A DNA stretch of 46,470 bases, taken from assembly GCA_013360685.1 (NCBI GenBank), contig JABWBD010000009.1, positions 1 through 46,470 on the forward strand. The letters run 5' to 3'. Positions 15,852 through 23,760 of the stretch are shown piece after piece. The notes under the pieces are model-generated. The model worked only from the letters and a program-made list of their open reading frames with translations, had not been told where the DNA came from and made no database searches. Position 1 is the first letter of the stretch. Every line of letters starts with the position of its first letter. The stretch is from Pirellulales bacterium. Lineage in GTDB: Bacteria; Planctomycetota; Planctomycetia; Pirellulales; Thermoguttaceae. Position numbers and translations under genes: made by a program.

Positions 15852-16265
15852 TCACCCCGGAAGGGCCGAAGATCCAGGCAGGCTCTCCGCCTGGCGACGC
15901 GCCATCGCCTCCAGCCGCGGCCGGTGCTCCGCCGCGTAGTGGGGCGGACCGCCGATCCTTGCGACCGCCTCCGGCAGGTCGGCAGCCGGGACCATCGAAA
16001 TCGCGTCCCAAGGGCAGACCAGCAGTTCGTACGGGTTTGATTTCTTGGCCGGCAGGCGGATGCAGAGCTTACACCCAATACAACGGTCCCAGTTGATTTC
16101 ACAGAAACGCTGGAAACTCGTCGCCCCCGCATCGGGACGGATCCTATCGATGCAGTCGACCGGGCAAACCTCGATGCACGCTTCGCACCCGGTGCAGCGG
16201 TCCACATCGATCACCGCCAACTGCTTGGGCGGTTTCTTGCGGATGGTGGACTTGGGGTGGGACAT
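15852..16265 (-). CDS. 2[4Fe-4S] ferredoxin-like protein
   Basis: This 137-residue protein starts at MSHPKST, 10 bp after the lysA stop. The first cluster motif is Cys24-x2-Cys27-x2-Cys30-x3-Cys34. The second uses Cys62-x2-Cys65-x2-Cys68 with an inserted loop before Cys84-Pro, and there are extra cysteines at 38 and 55. The loop between the third and fourth ligand of the second cluster (LPAKKSNPYELLV) is unusual for a simple ferredoxin. About 50 hydrophilic C-terminal residues follow. It should be a cytoplasmic low-potential electron carrier. A longer upstream start at 16316 would overlap lysA and is less likely. Its partner is unknown; the downstream DUF971 and methyltransferase genes are candidates. 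Confidence 0.85.
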   Translation of the reverse strand: MSHPKSTIRKKPPKQLAVIDVDRCTGCEACIEVCPVDCIDRIRPDAGATSFQRFCEINWDRCIGCKLCIRLPAKKSNPYELLVCPWDAISMVPAADLPEAVARIGGPPHYAAEHRPRLEAMARRQAESLPGSSALPG

Positions 16266-16275
16266 CACCGGCACT

Positions 16276-17550
16276 CTACACGCGCTGCGGGACGATCTCG
16301 CCGGCGACGAGGTCATCGTACGTTTGCCTGCGGCGGATCAGGTGCGGCTGACTGTCGGCGATCAGCACTTCGGCGGCCAGCGGCTTGGAGTTGTAGTTCG
16401 ACCCCATGACGAACCCGTACGCGCCGGCGCACTCGATCACCAGCAAATCGCCGACGGCGGCCGCCGGCAGGCGCCGTTTCGCGACAAAGCCGCCCTCCTC
16501 CTGGGTGAAGATGTCGCCCGACTCGCACAACGGTCCTCCCACGATCACGTCCAACTCCGGCCGGCGAGTCTCGCCGTCGGACGGGGCGATCGACATAGGA
16601 TGGTACGCTCCGTACAGGATCGGCCGGGCGAGATTGTTGAAGCCGGCGTCGACCAGATAAAAGACGTTGCCGGCTTGTTGCTTGACGGAGCGGATTTCGG
16701 CAATCAGGTAACCGCTTTCCGCGACCAGGTACCGCCCCGGCTCGATCTCCAGCCGGATGGCATGGCCGAACCGGTCCTGGAGCCTGACGCGCGTGGCGTC
16801 CCACAACTTGAAATACGCTTCGAGGTCGACGTACTGCTGGCCCTCGCGATACGGGACGGGCAACCCGCCGCCGGCGCTAATGGATCTCAGGTTCCGCCCC
16901 AGCACCAACGCGGCTTTTTCCATCGCCTCACAGACCTGGGAGAGGTGCTCCAGATCGGTGCCGGAACCGATGTGCATGTGCAGGCCGGTAATACTCAAGC
17001 CGTAGTTATCGGCGTTCACCAGGCAGTCGTTGAGCTGCTCGTGCCAGATGCCATGCTTCGAGTGGTCGCCGCCGGTGTTGGTCTTCTGGCTGTGGCCGTG
17101 ACCGAAGCCCGGATTGATGCGAAGCGTGATCTCGCGGCCCGGCGCAACGCTTCCGTACTGGTCGAGCATGTCGGGCGAACCGCAGTTGACGTGGATGTTT
17201 TTCTCAACGACGAGATCCAGCGACTGGCGATCGAAGATGTCGGCCGTGTAGACGATCGGCGGCGGAGAACCGTTCGGCGAGTACCCCGCGGCCAGCGCCC
17301 GATGGATCTCCCCGGCGCTGACCGCGTCGACCAGCACGCCATGCTGGCGGACGAGATCGAGCACCGCCAGGTTGGAGCACGCCTTCTGGGCGTAGCGGGT
17401 ATGATCAAAAGCCCTCAGATCCTCGATTCTTTCGGCGATCTTGGCGGCATTGTAAACAAACGTGGGGGTCCCGAACTCTCGCGCGAGATCGATGACCGGG
17501 ATTCCGGCAATCTCGGTTCGGGAATTGCGAAAGACAGGTATGGTCGGCAT
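16276..17550 (-). CDS. lysA: Diaminopimelate decarboxylase
   Basis: This 424-residue fold-III PLP enzyme carries the YAQKACSN block containing the PLP lysine, a HIGSG motif, the GGGLPVPY phosphate-binding region, EPGRYLV, and GGPLCESGDIF, which supplies the catalytic Cys of the partner subunit. It decarboxylates meso-diaminopimelate to L-lysine, the last step of the lysine pathway. I placed the start at the ATG of MPTIPVF because this matches the usual LysA N-terminus; the frame stays open for more than 1.3 kb upstream, but that extension has no family resemblance and crosses the divergent plus-strand genes. It is the first gene of a four-gene minus-strand operon. A TTGACA sequence lies at 17709-17714 on the minus strand, but no good -10 box follows it. 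Confidence 0.93.
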   Translation of the reverse strand: MPTIPVFRNSRTEIAGIPVIDLAREFGTPTFVYNAAKIAERIEDLRAFDHTRYAQKACSNLAVLDLVRQHGVLVDAVSAGEIHRALAAGYSPNGSPPPIVYTADIFDRQSLDLVVEKNIHVNCGSPDMLDQYGSVAPGREITLRINPGFGHGHSQKTNTGGDHSKHGIWHEQLNDCLVNADNYGLSITGLHMHIGSGTDLEHLSQVCEAMEKAALVLGRNLRSISAGGGLPVPYREGQQYVDLEAYFKLWDATRVRLQDRFGHAIRLEIEPGRYLVAESGYLIAEIRSVKQQAGNVFYLVDAGFNNLARPILYGAYHPMSIAPSDGETRRPELDVIVGGPLCESGDIFTQEEGGFVAKRRLPAAAVGDLLVIECAGAYGFVMGSNYNSKPLAAEVLIADSQPHLIRRRQTYDDLVAGEIVPQRV

Positions 17551-17808
17551 AGGGTTTGTAAGTCCTGAAGCAGGGCTCGCGCTTGCACACCCCCACCAAG
17601 GATGGCAAAATGGGCCCGCGGGAGGGCTCGCCTTCGTGCGCGAGGCGGGGGGTGAGACTGGTTTCCAAGATTGACGTAAGAATGAAGAAGAACCTGTCCA
17701 TCGAACCCTGTCAAGCTCCGCCGCTTCTGGAACAGGATTCATCTGGCCAGCCGGCGAGCATAGAATTGGCCCTTGGACGAATCGAAAGCCCCCAACGCAA
17801 GGCACATC

Positions 17809-18192
17809 ATGAGAACCGAAATCCCCCAAGAAGGGCGGAATAACGCCGGGACACCGCTCGGCGATTCCTGCGAGCCCCCGAGCCGCAACGGTGGCGAAGC
17901 GGCAGTGCGTGCCGTGCTGCGACAGGCGAGGCGACTGATCGTCCTTGTTGTCGGGACAACTGTCCTGCTGTTTGGCGTCGTGTTGCTCGTAACGCCCGGT
18001 CCGGCCTTCGTCGTCATCCCGATCGGGCTGGCGATTCTGAGTATTGAGTTTGCCTGGGCGAGGCGGCTGTTGCAGCGGGTGAAGCACGGGATTCGAGGGG
18101 GGGTGGATTGGCGCAATTGGGACGACTGGATGTGGATGATCGGGCTGCGGAAGCGGCCTCGGAAAAACCGCCAAGAACAGACCGGCTGCTGA
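17809..18192 (+). CDS. PGPGW-family small membrane protein
   Basis: This protein of about 127 residues has two hydrophobic segments separated by the VTPGPAFVVIPIGLAIL motif typical of the PGPGW transmembrane family, followed by the usual FAWARRLL stretch. It is predicted to sit in the inner membrane with a basic C-terminus. The family has no established function. I prefer the ATG at 17809, with an AAGG about 7 nt upstream, to the TTG at 17773 that would add 12 residues. It is divergent from lysA, and the 258-bp gap between them must hold promoters for both. Confidence 0.8.
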   Translation: MRTEIPQEGRNNAGTPLGDSCEPPSRNGGEAAVRAVLRQARRLIVLVVGTTVLLFGVVLLVTPGPAFVVIPIGLAILSIEFAWARRLLQRVKHGIRGGVDWRNWDDWMWMIGLRKRPRKNRQEQTGC

Positions 18193-18261
18193 GCCGGCTG
18201 TCGGCGCCCGAGTGCGGCGGTTATATTGATCTCGTTTTATGATGACGGCGTTAGCACCCTT

Positions 18262-18267
18262 GGGAGG
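18262..18267 (+). promoter_or_regulatory. Ribosome binding site that fixes the LRR protein start
   Basis: GGGAGG lies 7 nt before the ATG at 18275. This supports that ATG over an in-frame ATG at 18239, and the resulting N-terminus is a clean signal peptide. Confidence 0.7.
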
Positions 18268-18274
18268 ATCGGCA

Positions 18275-19159
18275 ATGAGGCTACCGTGCTGCTGTGGGGC
18301 GATGTGTCTGCTGCTTTCCATCATCGGCGCCGGCAAGGCCGCCGAGCCGGAAGACCTTTCTTCGAAGCTGGAGCAACTCGGCGCGTCGGTGCGTCTTGAC
18401 GCCGGCCAGCCCGTCGCGATCGACTTCACCAACAGCAAAGCCTCGGACGACGACCTGAAATGTCTCAAAGGCATCGACAGCCTCAAGAGCCTGAAATTCA
18501 CCGGACGGCCGATCACCGACGCGGGGCTGGAATACGTTTTCGGGCTGCCACGGCTGAAGGCTTTGGGCCTGGATGACACCAAGGTGACCGACGCCGGCCT
18601 GAAGAAACTTGTGCCGCTGAAGTCCTTGGAGGAACTGTATCTCACTCGCACCGCGGTCACCGACGCGGGCGTGGAGCACCTGTCGGACCTGGCACGGCTG
18701 CGCAAGATGCGGCTTCGAGGCACGAAGATCGGCGATGCAGCCCTCTTGCAGCTCAGCGCCGTGAAGTCGCTCCAGGAACTCGACCTCAGCGAGACCGCGG
18801 TGGGCGACACGGGCGTTGCGCATCTCAAGAGCCTGCCTAAGCTCACGCGGCTGAATCTGTGGACGACCCGGATCACGGATGCCGCAACAGCTTCGCTGGG
18901 CGACATGCCTCAACTCGTTTGGCTCAATCTCGACAACACGGCAGTCACCAATGCCGGATTGCCGAAGCTGAAGGCCCTCTCTAACCTCGAATTCCTCCAC
19001 CTCGGCCGCACCCGGATCACGGACGGCGGTCTGGAGAACCTTTTCGGCCTGAAAAAGCTGAAAGAACTGCACGTGACCAACACGGCGGCTACCGACAAAG
19101 GCGTTGAAAAGCTCAAAGCCGCCCTGCCCGACTGCAAGATCAAGACGGGCAAATTCTGA
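18275..19159 (+). CDS. Secreted leucine-rich-repeat protein
   Basis: This 294-residue protein starts with a signal peptide (MRLPCCCGAMCLLLSIIGAG) likely cleaved after GKAA. It then contains eight complete 24-residue repeats of the form T-D-A-G-L-x2-L-x2-L-x2-L-x2-L-x-L-x3-T-x-I/V, with partial caps at both ends. Such regular LRR solenoids bind proteins or ligands and are very common in planctomycetes. It is expected to be periplasmic or surface-exposed. No catalytic domain is present. It is convergent with the small Cys-rich gene on the other strand, 17 bp away. Confidence 0.88.
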   Translation: MRLPCCCGAMCLLLSIIGAGKAAEPEDLSSKLEQLGASVRLDAGQPVAIDFTNSKASDDDLKCLKGIDSLKSLKFTGRPITDAGLEYVFGLPRLKALGLDDTKVTDAGLKKLVPLKSLEELYLTRTAVTDAGVEHLSDLARLRKMRLRGTKIGDAALLQLSAVKSLQELDLSETAVGDTGVAHLKSLPKLTRLNLWTTRITDAATASLGDMPQLVWLNLDNTAVTNAGLPKLKALSNLEFLHLGRTRITDGGLENLFGLKKLKELHVTNTAATDKGVEKLKAALPDCKIKTGKF

Positions 19160-19176
19160 TCTGGGGTTTTCCTGGA

Positions 19177-19458
19177 TCAGATCGCCTGGTAGAGCCAGCC
19201 GTCGACGCGCCGCTCAATCTCGCCGAACTGTTCGCGGTCCGCCTGACTGATACGACCGTTCTCCTCGACGTCGATGACGATGGTCTCGAGTTTCGCGAGC
19301 ATCTCCTGGTGGCCGAGATTGGCCCGATGGTACTCATAGCGGTACCAGCAAATCAGTTGCATCGCTTCACGGCAGTCGTCCAGAAACCGCCGAATTTCGC
19401 ATTCCTTGCACTTTTCCTCCTCACGGATAGTGCAGTTCTTGCATCGGAAATGCCACAT
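19177..19458 (-). CDS. Small Cys-rich (zinc-ribbon-like) hypothetical protein
   Basis: This 93-residue protein has paired CxxC knuckles at Cys6/Cys9 and Cys17/Cys20, which suggests one bound zinc. A charged, helical C-terminal half follows, rich in Glu and Arg (LAKLETIVIDVEENGRISQ). No signal peptide or membrane segment is visible. I do not recognise a characterised family. A regulatory or adaptor role is possible but unsupported. Confidence 0.6.
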   Translation of the reverse strand: MWHFRCKNCTIREEEKCKECEIRRFLDDCREAMQLICWYRYEYHRANLGHQEMLAKLETIVIDVEENGRISQADREQFGEIERRVDGWLYQAI

Positions 19459-19664
19459 TTACCGACCTCCTCGTCCGGTTCGGCGCCGCCAGCCTACCGA
19501 ACAGTCCCCGGAACTCATGCGACAGGATCCCGCTCGTTGGATGGTCGCCCTTCCGCAACGACTTCACGACCTTTGTAGCCAAATTTGCTGGTCGCGTCAA
19601 TGCCCCGCCACTCGCGCCAATGGTCCCTCGCGCGGGGCAGGCAGGAGTGGTGAGACTCGGGATG

Positions 19665-20954
19665 TCAGGCTGGGCGTATCGAAAGTTGCTTGCGCGCGAG
19701 CCACGCATCGAGTCGCGCGCGGAGCCCTTGGGCCGCATCCGGGTATTGCTCGGCAACGAGCTTCGATTCGCCGGGGTCGGCATTCAAATCGAACAGCTCG
19801 CAGCGGTCCTCCTTCGGTGGACTCGAATACCGGATCAGTTTCCACGGGGGCCGCCGGATGCACCAGATCATGCGCCGGTCGCCGTCGAGGGCTTGCCAGC
19901 CGCAGGGCGATGTCTCGGCATAGGCCTCTTCCGGAAACTCGGCCTCGGGGTCGAGCACCAGCGGCAAGAGAGAGCGTCCGTCGCAGGGCTGCGGCATCGC
20001 CAGATCGAACAGGTCCAGCAGCGTCGGCATGATGTCTACCTGCGAAACCTGCCGGTGGATGGTCCGTCCCTGGGGCAACAACCGAGGGCAGCGGAGGATG
20101 AGAGGAATGCGGATGTTTTCGTCGTAGAGGTTCCCCTCCAGCGAGCAGGAGGAATGTCCCACGGCGCCTCGTTCGAGCAATTGCTCGCCGTGGTCGGAAG
20201 TGATGACCAGAAGGGTATCGTCCAGAATGCCGAGCCGGGAGAGGTGGTCGACATAGCCGGCGATCTCCTGGTCGAGCATCCGAACACAGCCATCGTAGAG
20301 AGACAAGAGGGCTGGGCGCTCCGCGGGGTCGAAGGCGGCAATTCCGACGGTCCGTTGGTAGCCCTCGCGCTGAATGGCGTCCACAGGGCCGGCTTCCTGC
20401 CGGCTGACCAGGCCGGGCTTGTGGACGATCAGGGACCGCCGCACGATTTCCAGCCGCTCGCGGAGCGAAGGAGAAACGGTGAAGCCGGCGTGCAGGAACG
20501 CGGTGTCCAGGGGCGGCGGTGGATTGTAGGGCAGGTGGGTCTCCTCGGAACGGTGCCAGAGGAAGAACCGCCGGCCGGCGTGCCGGTCGATCGCGGCGTG
20601 CAGGTCGCGTCCGCCGGTCTCGAAGCCCAGGGGATGATAAAACTCCGGGTCATCGCCCGCGATGAGGCAGCCGGCATCGCGAAGGACGTGGAACGGCGTC
20701 CGCCAGCCTTGCCACCGCTCGGGCCACTGTTTGAACGCCTCCTGGTCGCCGATGCCGTGTGAGACGACATAGAGCCCGGTGAAGGCGGAGACGAGCCCCG
20801 GCACGGTGTGGTTGGCGTTGGCGATGACGTTGGTGAAAAGCACGCCCTCGCGAGCCAGTCGGTCGATCGTCGGGCTGGTCGGCTGGGGATTGCCGCAGCA
20901 GTGGAGCCGGTCGGCGCGCAAAGCGTCGGCGAGGATGAACAGAACGTTTACCAT
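19665..20954 (-). CDS. Sulfatase-superfamily hydrolase/transferase lacking the formylglycine motif
   Basis: This 429-residue protein has the alkaline-phosphatase-superfamily sulfatase fold. It shows an N-terminal metal-binding FILADALRAD, the SDHGEQL metal motif, and the YDENIRIPLIL strand usual in sulfatases. The position of the modified Cys in C/S-x-P-x-R is Thr50 in NHTVPGLVSAF, and the essential Arg is Leu. Formylglycine cannot form here. A Thr nucleophile is used by phosphoglycerol and phosphoethanolamine transferases of the same superfamily, so phospho-transfer or phosphodiester cleavage is more plausible than sulfate ester hydrolysis. No signal peptide or membrane segment is seen, so it is probably cytoplasmic. 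It overlaps the end of the deacetylase-like gene by 7 bp and is translated after it. Confidence 0.8.
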   Translation of the reverse strand: MVNVLFILADALRADRLHCCGNPQPTSPTIDRLAREGVLFTNVIANANHTVPGLVSAFTGLYVVSHGIGDQEAFKQWPERWQGWRTPFHVLRDAGCLIAGDDPEFYHPLGFETGGRDLHAAIDRHAGRRFFLWHRSEETHLPYNPPPPLDTAFLHAGFTVSPSLRERLEIVRRSLIVHKPGLVSRQEAGPVDAIQREGYQRTVGIAAFDPAERPALLSLYDGCVRMLDQEIAGYVDHLSRLGILDDTLLVITSDHGEQLLERGAVGHSSCSLEGNLYDENIRIPLILRCPRLLPQGRTIHRQVSQVDIMPTLLDLFDLAMPQPCDGRSLLPLVLDPEAEFPEEAYAETSPCGWQALDGDRRMIWCIRRPPWKLIRYSSPPKEDRCELFDLNADPGESKLVAEQYPDAAQGLRARLDAWLARKQLSIRPA

Positions 20955-21802
20955 GATCGTTCCTTGGCGAAATCCAGCAATTCGGAGGCCCAGACCGTTG
21001 GATAGCGAGCGAACGTCTCCAGGAGTTTTTCGGCGGTGCGGAATTCGTCGGCCAGAAACTGGCAGATCGGGTGCATGAGCACCGTGGCAACGCCGCCCTG
21101 CTGTTCAATTCTCACGATTTGATCTACCACGAGCTTTGTCCAACGATCGATCGTGTACGATTCACAGCCGAACTCATCGGCCCCATAGCCGCGGGCCTGC
21201 GCAGCGCGGACAAAGGCCTCGTCGCGATGGGCATGGTAGAGGTGGTCGTGATCGGGGAGGACATTCATGGGGTGAGACAGGAGCCCTTCGGGCGTCCGGC
21301 GCGGGAAGAAGTCGCGGGCGCGGATCTCGTCGGAGATCAGCCGGATGCCGCACTCGGCCAAGAGCCCGTACGTGTGCTCGTCGCGCACCAGGCCGTGGCT
21401 CCGCCAGGCCACGACGGGGCGGCCGGTTTTTCGATGGATGATGTCGATCGTGCGCCGGATGTCGCGGCGCTGGCTGCGGCGGGAGCCGTGCCTGCCGGCG
21501 TGGGAAGGGGGATGGATGCCGCGAAGCCGATACCAGAGCTTCGTCAGCGGCCGCTGCGGGAGGCCGGCATAGGTGTGGCCGCCGATTTCCACGCGGGGAG
21601 ACTCGAGGATGGGGCGAACATCGTCCCACTCCTCGGCGAGCGTCTTGCCGGTGACGTAGAGGGTCATTTTCAGGCCGTGCTGCTCCGCGAGCCGCGCGAA
21701 GCGCGCGGCGATTTTCACCTCGGAATCCCGCGGATCGGCGATGTATCGCTGGTCGTTCGTCCTCAGAGAACGATGGTGGATGTCGCCGGTGAGGCAGATC
21801 AT
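20948..21802 (-). CDS. Polysaccharide-deacetylase-like (NodB fold) protein
   Basis: This 284-residue protein begins MICLTGDIHH, with an early Asp as in motif 1 of family 4 carbohydrate esterases. It continues with LKMTLYVTGKTLAEEWDDVRPIL and VEIGGHTYAGLPQ, where the His is the expected metal ligand of motif 2. The second His of the classical H(S/T)xxH motif is not evident, so activity is uncertain. The ATG overlaps the stop of the upstream Tat-exported protein (ATGA), and its own stop lies inside the sulfatase-like gene. The three genes therefore form a tightly coupled unit that probably acts on one glycan or glycoconjugate. Confidence 0.7.
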   Translation of the reverse strand: MICLTGDIHHRSLRTNDQRYIADPRDSEVKIAARFARLAEQHGLKMTLYVTGKTLAEEWDDVRPILESPRVEIGGHTYAGLPQRPLTKLWYRLRGIHPPSHAGRHGSRRSQRRDIRRTIDIIHRKTGRPVVAWRSHGLVRDEHTYGLLAECGIRLISDEIRARDFFPRRTPEGLLSHPMNVLPDHDHLYHAHRDEAFVRAAQARGYGADEFGCESYTIDRWTKLVVDQIVRIEQQGGVATVLMHPICQFLADEFRTAEKLLETFARYPTVWASELLDFAKERSW

Positions 21803-22680
21803 GAGTTGGCCCTGATGAAGTCGCGTACCCAGGTTGCCTGCTCGGGGTGCATGTCGACGAGGAAGCCGCCGAGGATCGAGTAGCCTTCGATGGTCGCATC
21901 GGCGACGTACTTGCGGACCAGTTCCCACTGGACTTTGAGCATATCCATGGCCACGCCCTGCTTCTTCGTGAAGTCGCGGAGGTAGCAGCCCAGGTTAATC
22001 GGCTTGCCGGGGAAAATCTCGCGGCAGCGGTCGATGTGGCGCGGCAACTCGGGGAGTCTTGATGCATCCCACTCCCAGAGATGGACTATGTCCATGTACG
22101 GTTCGAAGCCGGCCCAGCTTTCCTTGGCGAGTTCGTGCGTGTAGACCACGGTCCAGAGGCGGAGGCCGGGATTGTTTTTTTTCAGGGCGGCATGGACGGC
22201 CGCGTACTGCTCCGGCTTGAGCTTCTCACGTTTGATGATGCCCAGGAGGTCGTCGTCGATTGCTCCCGAGATGATGGGGTAGTCTTTGGAGAGGCGTCCC
22301 ACCATGGCGGCCTCCTCGATCTTGGTTTGGATCGTACCGTCCAAGAAGTGGGCGACGCCGTTCTCGCAACGGCGTACCTTCCACTTGGAGATCTCGCAGA
22401 CGACTTCTTTGAAGCCGCGGAGTTTTTCCATGGCGAGGGAGTTGTTCGGGTGGAACATAAAGCATTCCCTGTCCAGCCCGAACCAGCGAGCGCCTTCGCC
22501 GGCGCCGAAGATGGACGGGTCCACGCCGCCGTTGAATCCCTGCCCATCCCAGCACCAGCCTGCATCGGCGAGTCTCTTGGGAGCGGCGGTTGCTTTGCGG
22601 GCCGTGGCGGAAAGGATTGCGGCTGTGGAGGCTGCTACGGTGCTGCGGAGAACGTCACGACGGGTCAGCAGGCTGGTCAT
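21799..22680 (-). CDS. Tat-exported hypothetical protein, possible TIM-barrel
   Basis: This 293-residue protein starts at MTSLLTRRDVLRS, giving a twin-arginine signal peptide with cleavage near KATAAP. AAGGAG about 7 nt upstream supports this ATG over one 36 bp upstream. The mature part alternates hydrophobic strands with acidic turns (GAIDDDLLG, VYTHEL, HLWEWD, INLGCYLRDF, GGFLVDMHPE). This looks like a (beta/alpha)8 glycoside-hydrolase-type barrel, but no known family signature was recognised. Export through Tat suggests folding before export. It is the first gene of the unit with the deacetylase-like and sulfatase-like proteins. Confidence 0.75.
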   Translation of the reverse strand: MTSLLTRRDVLRSTVAASTAAILSATARKATAAPKRLADAGWCWDGQGFNGGVDPSIFGAGEGARWFGLDRECFMFHPNNSLAMEKLRGFKEVVCEISKWKVRRCENGVAHFLDGTIQTKIEEAAMVGRLSKDYPIISGAIDDDLLGIIKREKLKPEQYAAVHAALKKNNPGLRLWTVVYTHELAKESWAGFEPYMDIVHLWEWDASRLPELPRHIDRCREIFPGKPINLGCYLRDFTKKQGVAMDMLKVQWELVRKYVADATIEGYSILGGFLVDMHPEQATWVRDFIRANS

Positions 22681-22732
22681 GGGATTCTCCTTGTCAACGG
22701 CCAAAGTGGAGTTCAACCGCCCTCACCCCCGG

Positions 22733-22758
22733 CCCCTCTCCCGCGAGCGGGCGAGGGG
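22733..22758. repeat. GC-rich hairpin, REP-like
   Basis: CCCCTCTCCCGC at 22733-22744 pairs with GCGGGCGAGGGG at 22747-22758, with a 2-nt loop and one mismatch. It is part of a C-rich stretch from about 22717. It lies between the class IV aminotransferase stop and the Tat protein start and may act as a transcription attenuator or be a REP-type element. Confidence 0.6.
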
Positions 22759-22798
22759 AGGCTTGATGGAATGTTCTGCCTCAGGTCTTGTCCGCGTA

Positions 22799-23737
22799 CT
22801 ATTTGACCATGCCTCCACCGGCAAATCGTTGGGCTTGTCCGACAATGTCCACTCCTACGTCCTCGCTCCATGCGTCCAGGAATGCCTTGGCGTACGGTCC
22901 GGGCCACACCGTACCGATCCGGCGGCCGTCGATCGAGGAGATCGGCAGGATGCAGTACGACGTGGTCGTCCAGAAAGCCTCGTCGGCGTTGTAGGCGTCG
23001 TACAAGGTGAGGTCTTTCTCAAGGACCGCCATGCCTCGCCGCCGGGCCAGGTCGAGGACCGTCTGGCGGCTGATGCCGTCGAGGATGTTCCTGGTCGTCG
23101 GCGTCAGGAGGATCCCGTTGGAAACGAAGAAGATGTTGGCGCCGGTGCCTTCGGTGACGAAGCCGTCCGTATCGAGCAGGAGGGCGAAGGCGTCGGGATC
23201 GACCTGGTGCGCGTGCCGCTTGGCCAGGTAGTGCGGAAACCGCGAGCGGCTCTTGCACCGCTGCTCGAAGCACTGCGGGGGGATGTTCCGGAACGGAGCC
23301 GTCACCACGGGCTTGCCTTCCGTGTAGTGCCGGGCGTAGGAGGCGTGTGGCAGGGCGCTGGAATAGGCCACGATCGTCGGCTCGGCGGACTGCGGCGAGA
23401 CCAGCGGCATGGGGAAGGTCTCGCCCGGCGTTACTTCCACGCAGACCCAGAGGTCGTCGTCGGGATGGGTGAGGTGTTCGTTTGCAGTCAAGACTTGTCG
23501 GACGGCCTTAAGGACGCGATCGAGGTCCACACGGCCGGCGAGTCCGGCATAGCTGAGCGAGCCGGCCAGGCGGCGGAGGTGCTCTTCGAGCTTGAAGAAT
23601 TCGTGGCGAAACGTCCGGACCGACTCGTAGAGCGTCACCCCGTAGAGCCGGCCGACGTCGAAGAGGGAGATCACCGCGTCGCGCTGGAGCACGAGCCGGC
23701 CGTTGACGTAGACCAGGCGGTCGGAATCGTCGGCCAT
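22799..23737 (-). CDS. Class IV PLP aminotransferase (branched-chain/D-amino-acid type)
   Basis: This 312-residue fold-IV enzyme opens VYVNGRLV and has the R-x-F-K/L-E-H-R-R pattern (FFKLEEHLRRL). A lysine in CKSRSRFPHYLAKR is the likely PLP ligand, and TEGTGANIFFV is the phosphate-binding and dimer motif shared by IlvE, D-alanine aminotransferase and aminodeoxychorismate lyase. It transfers an amino group between an amino acid and a 2-oxo acid. The sequence alone does not separate IlvE from D-amino-acid specificity. It lies 23 bp downstream of the SDR gene and is probably co-transcribed with it. Confidence 0.85.
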   Translation of the reverse strand: MADDSDRLVYVNGRLVLQRDAVISLFDVGRLYGVTLYESVRTFRHEFFKLEEHLRRLAGSLSYAGLAGRVDLDRVLKAVRQVLTANEHLTHPDDDLWVCVEVTPGETFPMPLVSPQSAEPTIVAYSSALPHASYARHYTEGKPVVTAPFRNIPPQCFEQRCKSRSRFPHYLAKRHAHQVDPDAFALLLDTDGFVTEGTGANIFFVSNGILLTPTTRNILDGISRQTVLDLARRRGMAVLEKDLTLYDAYNADEAFWTTTSYCILPISSIDGRRIGTVWPGPYAKAFLDAWSEDVGVDIVGQAQRFAGGGMVK

Positions 23738-23760
23738 ATTGGTTCCTCGACTTTGGTGGT

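Noticed and set aside
17551-18906. A long N-terminal extension of lysA in the same frame
   Set aside because: It runs antisense through two convincing plus-strand genes, and the known LysA N-terminus starts at MPTIPVF.
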